Of a DNA stretch of 12,424 nt, positions 6,364-12,424 are shown in pieces. Origin of the DNA: SLRI01 sp964576715. GTDB lineage: Bacteria > Pseudomonadota > Alphaproteobacteria > Geminicoccales > Geminicoccaceae. Position 1 is the stretch's first letter. Each line of letters begins with the position of its first letter. The stretch spans positions 1 to 12,424 of the forward strand of contig CAZNWE010000102.1 in NCBI GenBank assembly GCA_964576715.1, written 5' to 3'. The notes beneath the pieces are model-generated. The model had not been told where the DNA came from. It saw only the letters and a program-made list of their open reading frames with translations, and ran no database searches. The translations under genes were made by a program, and so were the position numbers.

Positions 6364-7636
6364 AGTAGAGCAGATCGCGCAGGCCGAGGGAAATCCAGGG
6401 GAGGTAGGTGACCAGCAGCACGCAGGCGATGATGACCGCGAAGAACGGCAGGAGGGCGGGGACGATCCGCTCGATCGGCAGCCGAGCCACGGCGCAGGCG
6501 GCGAACAGGTTCACCCCGACCGGCGGCGTGATCATCCCCATGGCGAGGTTGATCACCATGATCAGCCCGAAATGCACGGGATCGACACCGAAGGCGACGG
6601 CGATCGGCACCAGGATCGGGGCGAGCACCAGGATCGCGGCCGCGGTCTCGATGAACATGCCGACGACGAAGAGGAAGATGTTGACCGCCAGGAGGAAGCT
6701 GACCTTGGAGGTGAAGGTGTCGGTCACCCAGGCGGTCGCCATGGCCGGCAGCCCGGTGCGCGAGAGGAGGAACGAGAAAAGCGACGCCGCGGCGATGATC
6801 AGCATGACGACGGCGGTCGCGATCGCGGTCTCGCGCAGCACATCGAGCAGCTTGGCGACGGTCAGCTCGCGATAGACCAGGGCCCCCACTACGAGCGCGT
6901 AGAACACGGCGATGCCCGAGGCCTCGGTCGGCGTGAAGACACCGGCATAGATGCCGCCGACGACCACGACCGGCATGATCAGGGCCGCCGAGGCGCTGAG
7001 CGCGGCCGGACCGAGCGGCGCCTTGTCGGCGCCGTCCTCGTTGCCGTAGCCCTTGATCCGGCAATAGACGAGCAGGAAGAGGATCAGCGCCCCGGCCACC
7101 AGGAGCCCCGGGCCGAAGCCGGCGATGAAGAGCTGGCCGATCGAGGTTTCGGTCGCGACCCCATAGAGGATGAGCGGGATCGAGGGCGGGATCAGCACGC
7201 CGAGCTCGGCCGAAGAGGCCTGGACGGCGGCCGCGGTCGGCCTGGGATAGCCGTTCCCCACCATGGCCGGAATGAGGATGGCGCCAATTGCGAACGTGGT
7301 GGCGACCGAGGAGCCCGAGACGGCGGCGAAGATCATGCAGGTGACCACGCAGGACGCCGCGAGCCCGCCTTGCACGCCACCGACCAGCGCCCGGGCGAAC
7401 TCGACGAGACGTCTCGAGATGCCGCCCGCGGCCATCAGGTTGCCGGCGAGGATGAAGAGCGGGACGGCCATCAGGGGAAAGCTGTCCATCCCGGTGAACA
7501 TCCGCTGCGCCACCAGGATCAGCGGCAGCTGGGTGAACAACTCGATGCCGATGATCGAGGCCATGGCGAGGCCGATCGCGACCGGCACGCCGAGCCCGAT
7601 CAGGACGATCAGCGTCAGCATGATGACGCCGTTCAT
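6362..7636 (-). CDS. dctM: TRAP transporter large membrane subunit (DctM type)
   Basis: A 424-residue inner-membrane protein with about twelve hydrophobic helices, the transport subunit of a tripartite ATP-independent periplasmic transporter that uses a sodium or proton gradient. Family signatures are clear: 'MDSFPLMAVPLFILAGNLMA', 'GGVQGGLAASCVVTCMIFAA' followed by 'SGSSVATTFAIG', 'SSAELGVLIPPSIPLILYG', 'GGIYAGVFTPTEASGIAVFY', 'FIETAAAILVLAPIL' and 'GMITPPVGVNLF'. I chose ATG 7636 rather than the longer frame from 7762 because the extra 42 residues are Arg/Cys-rich and overlap the preceding gene, whereas 'MNGVIMLTLIVLIGLGVPVA' is the standard DctM beginning, and GAAGG lies 4 nt upstream. It is the last gene of the binding protein-small-large order, 28 nt after the small subunit. 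Confidence 0.95.
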   Translation of the reverse strand: MNGVIMLTLIVLIGLGVPVAIGLAMASIIGIELFTQLPLILVAQRMFTGMDSFPLMAVPLFILAGNLMAAGGISRRLVEFARALVGGVQGGLAASCVVTCMIFAAVSGSSVATTFAIGAILIPAMVGNGYPRPTAAAVQASSAELGVLIPPSIPLILYGVATETSIGQLFIAGFGPGLLVAGALILFLLVYCRIKGYGNEDGADKAPLGPAALSASAALIMPVVVVGGIYAGVFTPTEASGIAVFYALVVGALVYRELTVAKLLDVLRETAIATAVVMLIIAAASLFSFLLSRTGLPAMATAWVTDTFTSKVSFLLAVNIFLFVVGMFIETAAAILVLAPILVPIAVAFGVDPVHFGLIMVINLAMGMITPPVGVNLFAACAVARLPIERIVPALLPFFAVIIACVLLVTYLPWISLGLRDLLY

Positions 7637-7664
7637 CGGGCCTTCACGCCAGCGGCGAACGCCA

Positions 7665-8231
7665 TCATGCGATCGTATCCAGATGGGCCTCGTGAATGCC
7701 GGCACCCGGCTCCAAAAGCTCGCTGGTGCGAACGAACACGGCGAGCAAGGACAGCGTCGCACCGATCGGCAGCGCCAGATAGACCCAGAAGATCGGGATC
7801 TCGAGACCTGAGAGGATCTGGTTCTGGGTGCGCCCCACCATGTCGACGCCGGTCCAGACCAGTATGACGAGGAACACGAACGACCAGAAGCCGGCGAAGA
7901 TCTGCATGGCCTTGCCGATCGGACGCGGCACGGCGCGGATCAGCACCTCGGCCGCGATCATCGCCCCCTCGCGAAAGGCGGCAGCGGCGGCGAGGTAGAC
8001 GGTCCAGATCATGATCGAGCGGACCAGCACCTCGGACCAGGTCGAGGGCTGGCCGACGATGAAGCGCATGAAGACCTGGTAACAGGTGAAACCCGCCATC
8101 AACACCACGCCGAGCATGGCGAAGGCGAGCGCGGTGCGGGTCAGGGCAGCCTCGATGCTGCGGATCGCGCGCAGCCAAGCGGGTCGCCGCCAGTCGGGCG
8201 CGCCACCGGTCGCGGGCTGCGTCGCCGACAA
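7665..8231 (-). CDS. dctQ: TRAP transporter small membrane subunit (DctQ type)
   Basis: A 188-residue membrane protein with four predicted helices (about residues 34-54, 68-90, 108-129 and 147-168), the usual DctQ topology; it supports the large subunit and docking of the binding protein. Family features are 'YQVFMRFIVGQPSTWSEVLVR' with the W-x-E core, 'WTVYLAAAAAFREGAMIA' and, near the end, 'IFWVYLALPIGATLSL'. The start is a TTG at 8231 with no clear Shine-Dalgarno; the frame upstream contains no ATG or GTG before a stop at 8270-8268, so TTG is the best choice unless initiation is further inside. The start lies 13 nt after the stop of the binding protein gene, so translational coupling is likely. 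Confidence 0.92.
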   Translation of the reverse strand: MSATQPATGGAPDWRRPAWLRAIRSIEAALTRTALAFAMLGVVLMAGFTCYQVFMRFIVGQPSTWSEVLVRSIMIWTVYLAAAAAFREGAMIAAEVLIRAVPRPIGKAMQIFAGFWSFVFLVILVWTGVDMVGRTQNQILSGLEIPIFWVYLALPIGATLSLLAVFVRTSELLEPGAGIHEAHLDTIA

Positions 8232-8244
8232 CGCGGCCGGCTCG

Positions 8245-9231
8245 TCAGAAGCTGTTGATGCGCTCGATCAGCGTGTCGCCGAAGCGCTCGGTGTAGGCGT
8301 CATAGGCCGGCGCCACCGCGGCCTGGAACGGCGCCTTGTCGACATCGGTCACCACTTCCATGCCCTTTTCGATCAACCCGTCGATCCCGGTCTCCTCGAG
8401 CTCGGTGACCCGGCCGCGGGTGACTTCGACCGAGGCGGCGGCGGCCTCCATCACCCAGCCCTGCTCCTCCTCGGAGAGGCTGGACCACCGGGCGTCCGAC
8501 ATGATGATGATGGCCGGCGAGTAGAGATGGCCGGTGAGCGAGAGATGGTCCTGCACCTCGGCGAAGTTGCTCACCGAGATGACGACGATCGGGTTCTCCT
8601 GCGCGTCGACCACGCCCTGCTGCAAGGCGGTGAAGAGCTCGGCGAAGGACATCGGCGTGGGGGCGGCACCCAGGGCCTCGAAGGCGCGCAGATGGATCGG
8701 GTTCTCCATGGTGCGGATCTTCATGCCGGCGAGATCGGCCGGCGTGCGCACCGGGCGCTGCGAGTTGGTGATGTGGCGAAAGCCGTTCTCGGTCCAGGCC
8801 AAGGCCTGGAAGCCGGCGGCATCGATCACGCCCAGCAGTTCCTGGCCGATCTCGCCGTCGAGCACGCCTCGCGCATGGTCGTAGTCGCGAAACAGGAAGG
8901 GCAGATCGAGGACCTGAGTCTCCGGCACGAAATTGGGCAACGGCCCCGTCGAGGTGATGACCATGTCGAGCGCACCTATCTGCACCGCCTCGATCATCTC
9001 GCGCTCGCCGCCGAGTGCTGCCGCCGGGTGCTGAACCAGCGTCATTTCGCCGCCCGAGAGCTGCTCGAGGACCTCGCCGAAGCGGGTCATGCCCATGCCG
9101 TAGTGCGAATCCAGCGTGGTCGCGTGGCCGACCTCGATCACGGTCTGCGCCACGGCGATCCGGGACGCTGTCAACGGCGTGACGACGAGACCGAGCAAGG
9201 CCGCCGTGGCGAGCAGAGCGCGCAACTGCAT
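8245..9231 (-). CDS. dctP: TRAP transporter substrate-binding protein (DctP type)
   Basis: A 328-residue periplasmic binding protein and the first gene of the TRAP operon. Residues 1-29 form a signal peptide ('MQLRALLATAALLGLVV...SRIAVAQ', cleavage probably after AVA or AQ). The mature part has the DctP pattern: 'IEVGHATTLDSHYGMGM', 'ALGGEREMIEAVQIGALDM', 'DLPFLFRDYDHAR', 'ENGFRHITNSQRPVRTPADL', 'GMKIRTMENP' and 'FTALQQGVVDAQENP'. Arg173 in 'KIRTMENP' is the arginine that in this family normally salt-bridges the carboxylate of the ligand, and Asn213 in 'QENP' is the usual second contact, so the ligand is probably an organic acid. Which acid is not readable from sequence. AGGGAGGG at 9239-9246 sits 7 nt before the ATG, a strong ribosome site, in keeping with the high level needed of a binding protein. 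Confidence 0.95.
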   Translation of the reverse strand: MQLRALLATAALLGLVVTPLTASRIAVAQTVIEVGHATTLDSHYGMGMTRFGEVLEQLSGGEMTLVQHPAAALGGEREMIEAVQIGALDMVITSTGPLPNFVPETQVLDLPFLFRDYDHARGVLDGEIGQELLGVIDAAGFQALAWTENGFRHITNSQRPVRTPADLAGMKIRTMENPIHLRAFEALGAAPTPMSFAELFTALQQGVVDAQENPIVVISVSNFAEVQDHLSLTGHLYSPAIIIMSDARWSSLSEEEQGWVMEAAAASVEVTRGRVTELEETGIDGLIEKGMEVVTDVDKAPFQAAVAPAYDAYTERFGDTLIERINSF

Positions 9232-9238
9232 TTGTGAT

Positions 9239-9246
9239 CCCTCCCT
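9239..9246 (-). promoter_or_regulatory. Strong Shine-Dalgarno of the TRAP binding-protein gene
   Basis: On the minus strand AGGGAGGG ends 7 nt before ATG 9231 and fixes the start of the binding protein. The downstream TRAP genes have much weaker sites, consistent with the binding protein being made in excess of the membrane subunits. Confidence 0.75.
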
Positions 9247-9305
9247 GGGCGTTCGCGACTGTGATCAACGTTGGCGATACCATTCAGCGACGCCTCGGTC
9301 AAAGA

Positions 9306-9335
9306 CGGCGATGGCGGGGGCGGCGATGGCGGGGC
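9306..9335 (+). repeat. 15-bp tandem repeat in the TRAP/pnt spacer
   Basis: Two adjacent copies of CGGCGATGGCGGGG plus one variable base lie at 9306-9320 and 9321-9335 (14 of 15 positions identical). They are in the spacer between the divergent TRAP and transhydrogenase operons. It looks like a simple local duplication; its closely spaced G runs could also form a two-layer G-quadruplex on the plus strand. Confidence 0.6.
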
Positions 9336-9388
9336 GCCGCCGGCCGACCGCTGGCGGCTCGGCGCGCGACATCCTGCCGGAAGCGCGG

Positions 9389-9420
9389 CGATTGCCTAGC
9401 GCCCGACGATTGCCTATGAA
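9389..9420 (+). promoter_or_regulatory. pntAA: Repeated CGATTGCCTA motif and possible promoter of the pnt operon
   Basis: CGATTGCCTA occurs at 9389-9398 and again at 9407-9416, 18 bp apart and thus nearly two helical turns, which would suit a dimeric regulator. The same stretch offers a weak sigma70-like pair, TTGCCT (9393-9398) and TATGAA (9415-9420), with a 16-bp spacer. If the promoter is used, transcription would begin just before the annotated ATG 9464, ruling out the in-frame ATG at 9416. Both readings are inference. Confidence 0.3.
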
Positions 9421-9463
9421 CCCCGCCCGAGGATGGGAAGCGCGAGGCGAGTTGGATTCGATC

Positions 9464-10585
9464 ATGAAAATCGGCGTACCCAAGGAGCTGCAGCCGGGCG
9501 AGCATCGGGTCGCGGCGTCGCCGGAGACCGTCAAGAAGCTGGTTGCTGCCGGGATCGAGCTCCGCGTCGAGCGCGGTGCCGGCACGGCGGCCGCGATCGC
9601 CGACGACGCCTTCGAGCAGGCCGGGGCGACGCTCGTCGACGCCGCCGGGGCCTGGGACGCCGACCTCGTCTTGAAGGTGCAGCGGCCGACCGAGGACGAG
9701 ATGGCGCGGCTCAAGTCCGGGCAGATGCTGGTCGGTGCCCTGGACCCCTACACCCATCCCGAGCAGGTCAAGGCCTATGCCGCGAAGGGCGTGGCTGCCT
9801 TCGCGCTCGAGTTGCTCCCCCGGACCACCAGGGCGCAGGCCATGGACATTCTCTCGAGCCAGGCCAACCTCGCCGGCTACAAGCTGGTGGTGGACGCCAT
9901 CGCCGCCTATGCGCGATGCATGCCGATGATGATGACGGCAGCCGGCACCGTGACCCCGGCCAAGTTCTTCGTCGTCGGTGCCGGTGTGGCCGGCCTGCAG
10001 GCGATCGCCACGGCCAAGCGCATGGGGGCGGTCGTCACCGCCACCGATGTGCGGCCGGCGGCCCGCCAGGAAATCGAGAGTCTGGCTGCCAAGTTCGTCG
10101 GCTTCATCCCCGAGGATGCCGCGACGTCGGGCGGCTACGCCCGGCCATTGACGCCGGAGGAGCAGAAGCAGCAGGCCGAGATGGTGGCCGAGCATCTGAA
10201 GACCCAGGACATCGTGGTCACCACAGCGCAGATCCCGGGCAGGAAGGCACCCCGGATCATCACCGCCGAGATGGTCAAGTCGATGAAGGCGGGCTCGGTG
10301 ATCATGGACCTCGCCGCCGAAAGCGGCGGCAACGTCGAGGGCAGCGTGCCCGGCGAGACGGTCGTGACCGAGAATGGTGTCACGATCATTGGGGCCAAGA
10401 ACCTGCCGTCCAGGCTGGCGCCGGCGGCCTCGCTGCTCTACGCCAAGAACCTCATGAACTTCGTCATGCTGCTGGTCGACAAGGAGGCCAAGGCCTTCAA
10501 GATCAACGAGGCGGATGACCTGGTGAAGGGCACGCTCGTCACCAAGGACGGTGCCGTCGTTCATCCGAGCCTGCAAAACGCCTGA
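9464..10585 (+). CDS. pntAA: NAD(P) transhydrogenase subunit alpha, part 1 (NAD(H)-binding domain I)
   Basis: A 373-residue soluble subunit of the proton-translocating transhydrogenase, which uses proton entry to drive hydride transfer from NADH to NADP+. It carries the AlaDH/PNT fold: N-terminal 'MKIGVPKELQPGEHRVAASP', then 'ALELLPRTTRAQAMDILSSQ' and 'ANLAGYK'. Arg120, Gln125, Asp128 and Ser131 fall in the spacing of the nucleotide-contacting R-Q-D-S residues of Rhodospirillum rubrum domain I. A Rossmann motif GAGVAG is at residues 172-177, followed by 'TDVRPAARQEIESLAAKFV'. Ending at about 373 residues without membrane helices shows the split, three-gene form rather than the fused E. coli PntA. 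ATG 9464 is chosen by homology; ATG 9416 would add 16 residues unlike the family. The Shine-Dalgarno is weak. pntAB follows after 17 nt. Confidence 0.96.
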   Translation: MKIGVPKELQPGEHRVAASPETVKKLVAAGIELRVERGAGTAAAIADDAFEQAGATLVDAAGAWDADLVLKVQRPTEDEMARLKSGQMLVGALDPYTHPEQVKAYAAKGVAAFALELLPRTTRAQAMDILSSQANLAGYKLVVDAIAAYARCMPMMMTAAGTVTPAKFFVVGAGVAGLQAIATAKRMGAVVTATDVRPAARQEIESLAAKFVGFIPEDAATSGGYARPLTPEEQKQQAEMVAEHLKTQDIVVTTAQIPGRKAPRIITAEMVKSMKAGSVIMDLAAESGGNVEGSVPGETVVTENGVTIIGAKNLPSRLAPAASLLYAKNLMNFVMLLVDKEAKAFKINEADDLVKGTLVTKDGAVVHPSLQNA

Positions 10586-10602
10586 GCCCGAGGAGCCTGG
10601 TC

Positions 10603-10890
10603 ATGGAAGCGCTCGACCCCGGGGTTTTCAACCTCATCATCTTCGTGCTGGCGGTGTTCGTTGGCTACTACGTCGTCTGGTCGGTGACGCCGGCGCTGCA
10701 CACGCCGCTGATGTCGATCACCAACGCCATCAGCTCGGTGATCATCGTGGGTGGGCTGATCGCCGTGGGTGCCGCGGCCGGCCTCGCCACGGTGCTCGGC
10801 TTCATCGCCGTGCTGCTCGCCTCGGTGAACATCTTCGGCGGGTTCGCCGTCACCCGACGCATGCTCGCCATGTTCAAGAAGCGTACCTGA
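10603..10890 (+). CDS. pntAB: NAD(P) transhydrogenase subunit alpha, part 2 (membrane)
   Basis: A 95-residue membrane subunit that contributes helices to the proton channel domain of the transhydrogenase. Three hydrophobic helices are visible, about residues 8-28, 38-57 and 60-82, with the conserved 'TPALHTPLMSITNAISSVII' segment and 'NIFGGFAVTRRMLAMF' near the end, followed by a basic tail. It corresponds to the C-terminal part of fused PntA. AGGAG at 10591-10595 lies 7 nt before the ATG. The gene sits between pntAA and pntB with short gaps (17 and 19 nt), a single operon. Length is short but within the range of this subunit. Confidence 0.96.
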   Translation: MEALDPGVFNLIIFVLAVFVGYYVVWSVTPALHTPLMSITNAISSVIIVGGLIAVGAAAGLATVLGFIAVLLASVNIFGGFAVTRRMLAMFKKRT

Positions 10891-10909
10891 GGCGCGGAGA
10901 GATCGAGCC

Positions 10910-12364
10910 ATGAACCCCAACCTCGCCGCCCTCGGTTATCTCGTCGCCGCCGTCTGCTTCATCCTGGCGCTGCGTGGCCTCTCCCACCCGACGACGTCGC
11001 AGGCGGGCCTGCGCTACGGCGTCATCGGCATGGCGCTGGCCATCGTCATCACGCTGCTGGTGCTGCCGACGCCGACGCCGCTGGCCTATGTCCTGATCAT
11101 CGCCGGCATCGCCATCGGCGGCGGCATCGGCTACGTGATCGCCCAGAGGATCGAGATGACGGCGATGCCGCAGCTCGTCGCCGGCTTCCACTCGCTGGTC
11201 GGCATGGCAGCCGTGCTGGTGGCTGCTGCCGCCTTCCTCAATCCCGTGGATTTCGGCCTCGTCAAGGCCGATGGCAGCATCAAGCTGCTGTCGCTCTTCG
11301 AGATGGGCCTGGGCACGATCATCGGGGCGATCACGTTTACGGGCTCGGTCATCGCCTTCGGCAAGCTGCAGGGCAAGCTGCCGCCGAAGGTCGAGGCGGC
11401 GCTCGGTCCGTTGCAGGGCCCGGTTGCCACGGTGATGAGCTCGAAGCCCATCATGCTGCCGGCGCGACACGTCGTGAATGCCGCCATCGGCCTCGCCATC
11501 GCCCTGATCCTCGCCTGGTTCGTCGCCGGCGAGAGCGGCTGGGCGTTCTTGTTGATGACGCTCCTGGCCTTCGCCATCGGCGTCCTCTTGATCATCCCGA
11601 TCGGCGGTGCCGACATGCCGGTCGTCGTCTCGATGCTCAATTCCTATTCCGGCTGGGCGGCGGCCGGCATCGGCTTCACCCTGCAGAACCCGATGCTGAT
11701 CATTACCGGGGCCCTCGTCGGCAGCTCGGGTGCCATCCTCTCCTACATCATGTGCAAGGCGATGAACCGCTCGTTCATCTCGGTCATCCTCGGCGGCTTC
11801 GGCGAGACCGGGGCAGCGGCGGCCGAGGACGGCGACAAGACGGTCAAGTCCGGCTCGGCCGAGGATGCCGGCTTCATCATGGAGAACGCGCAGTCGGTGA
11901 TCATCGTGCCGGGATACGGCATGGCCGTGGCGCAGGCCCAGCATGCCGTGCGCGAACTCCACGACGTCCTGGCCAAGAAGGGCGTGTCGGTCCGCTTCGC
12001 CATCCACCCCGTGGCCGGCCGCATGCCCGGCCACATGAACGTGCTCCTGGCCGAAGCCAACATCCCCTATGACGACGTCTTCGAGATGGAGGACATCAAT
12101 AGCGACTTCCAGCAGGCCGACGTCGCCTACGTGATCGGTGCCAACGACATCACCAACCCGGCGGCCAAGACCGACCCGCAGAGCCCGATCTTCGGCATGC
12201 CGGTGCTCGACGTCGACAAGGCCAAGGCCGTCTTCTTCGTCAAGCGGTCAATGGCCGCGGGCTATGCCGGCATCGAGAACACCCTCTTCTACCAGCCCAA
12301 CACCATGATGCTGTTCGGCGACGCCAAAAAGATGACCGAGGAAATCGTCAAGTCTTTGGAGTAG
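10910..12364 (+). CDS. pntB: NAD(P) transhydrogenase subunit beta
   Basis: A 484-residue protein with an N-terminal membrane domain of about nine helices and a C-terminal NADP(H)-binding domain III. Key proton-channel residues are in place: His94 in 'AGFHSLVGMA', Asp235 in 'GGADMPVVV' and Asn244 in 'SMLNSYSGWAA', corresponding to His91, Asp213 and Asn222 of the E. coli beta subunit (the last two nine residues apart in both). Domain III starts near residue 310 and shows 'VIIVPGYGMAVAQAQHAV', 'VRFAIHPVAGRMPGHMNVLL', 'DVAYVIGANDITNPAA' and 'NTLFYQPNTMMLFGDAKK', the NADP-binding loops. GGAGAG at 10896-10901 lies 8 nt before the ATG. All expected parts are present, so the three genes should give an active enzyme. 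Confidence 0.97.
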   Translation: MNPNLAALGYLVAAVCFILALRGLSHPTTSQAGLRYGVIGMALAIVITLLVLPTPTPLAYVLIIAGIAIGGGIGYVIAQRIEMTAMPQLVAGFHSLVGMAAVLVAAAAFLNPVDFGLVKADGSIKLLSLFEMGLGTIIGAITFTGSVIAFGKLQGKLPPKVEAALGPLQGPVATVMSSKPIMLPARHVVNAAIGLAIALILAWFVAGESGWAFLLMTLLAFAIGVLLIIPIGGADMPVVVSMLNSYSGWAAAGIGFTLQNPMLIITGALVGSSGAILSYIMCKAMNRSFISVILGGFGETGAAAAEDGDKTVKSGSAEDAGFIMENAQSVIIVPGYGMAVAQAQHAVRELHDVLAKKGVSVRFAIHPVAGRMPGHMNVLLAEANIPYDDVFEMEDINSDFQQADVAYVIGANDITNPAAKTDPQSPIFGMPVLDVDKAKAVFFVKRSMAAGYAGIENTLFYQPNTMMLFGDAKKMTEEIVKSLE

Positions 12365-12376
12365 AGATGGATGAAA

Positions 12377-12396
12377 CGGGGAGGCTGGCCTCCCCG
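12377..12396 (+). terminator. GC-rich hairpin after the pnt operon
   Basis: CGGGGAGG (12377-12384) pairs fully with CCTCCCCG (12389-12396) around a CTGG loop, an 8-bp stem 12 nt after the pntB stop. A T run does not follow directly; only TTTT at 12410-12413 is seen. It is a good candidate for the end of the operon, though not a textbook intrinsic terminator. Confidence 0.55.
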
Positions 12397-12424
12397 CACC
12401 CCACCGATACTTTTGGTCTGGTGT

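Noticed and set aside
7637..7762. Upstream extension of the large TRAP subunit by 42 residues
   Set aside because: It overlaps the DctQ gene, is Arg/Cys-rich, and the standard DctM N-terminus begins at ATG 7636.
6224..7867. Long plus-strand open frame (547 codons) across the TRAP genes
   Set aside because: It is an Asp/Glu/His/Arg-rich low-complexity translation antisense to the DctM and DctQ genes, so it is a shadow.
9416..9463. Upstream ATG start for pntAA
   Set aside because: The 16 extra residues do not match the family, whose proteins begin near 'MKIGVPKE'; a possible promoter element also overlaps this ATG.
1..12424. A previously undescribed multi-gene system, such as defence, toxin-antitoxin or mobile element
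   Set aside because: All clear genes belong to known transport, transhydrogenase, CBS-BON and PAS-GGDEF families; no nuclease, toxin, transposase, integrase or reverse transcriptase motifs were seen.

Overview
The window is about 12.4 kb of GC-rich DNA (roughly two thirds G+C or more by eye). The coding style and gene content suggest an alphaproteobacterium, probably of the Rhodospirillales type: a split three-gene proton-translocating transhydrogenase (pntAA-pntAB-pntB), a TRAP transporter, an Opp/Dpp-type ABC importer, a CBS-CBS-BON protein and a PAS-GGDEF protein. The taxonomic placement is an inference. I found no rRNA, tRNA, CRISPR array, insertion sequence or phage gene.

Layout from left to right. 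Positions 2-2980 (+) hold the end of a family-5 peptide/solute-binding protein and two inner-membrane permeases. This is an Opp/Dpp-type ABC importer, and its ATPase genes are not in view. Positions 3066-4768 (+) hold a damaged PAS...PAS-GGDEF regulator: the N-terminal PAS part lies in one frame, and the remainder, with a complete PAS and an apparently intact diguanylate cyclase domain, lies in another. Positions 4765-5214 (-) encode a small two-helix membrane protein with a possible PH-like cytoplasmic domain. A divergent spacer follows, and 5504-6190 (+) encodes a CBS-CBS-BON protein. Positions 6362-9231 (-) are a complete TRAP transporter transcribed in the order binding protein, small membrane subunit, large membrane subunit. 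Positions 9464-12364 (+) are the complete pntAA-pntAB-pntB operon, followed by a GC-rich hairpin.

The genes are mostly housekeeping or accessory metabolism: two uptake systems (ABC and TRAP), energy-linked NADPH production by the transhydrogenase, and small regulatory proteins responding to nucleotides (CBS) or c-di-GMP (GGDEF). I see no convincing new multi-gene system. The most unusual part is the frame-broken PAS-GGDEF gene, whose sensor region looks eroded while the cyclase motifs, including an RxxD inhibitory site, remain. Secondary points are the short direct repeats before pntAA and around the second permease gene, the convergent stop codons sharing a CTAG, and some hairpins.
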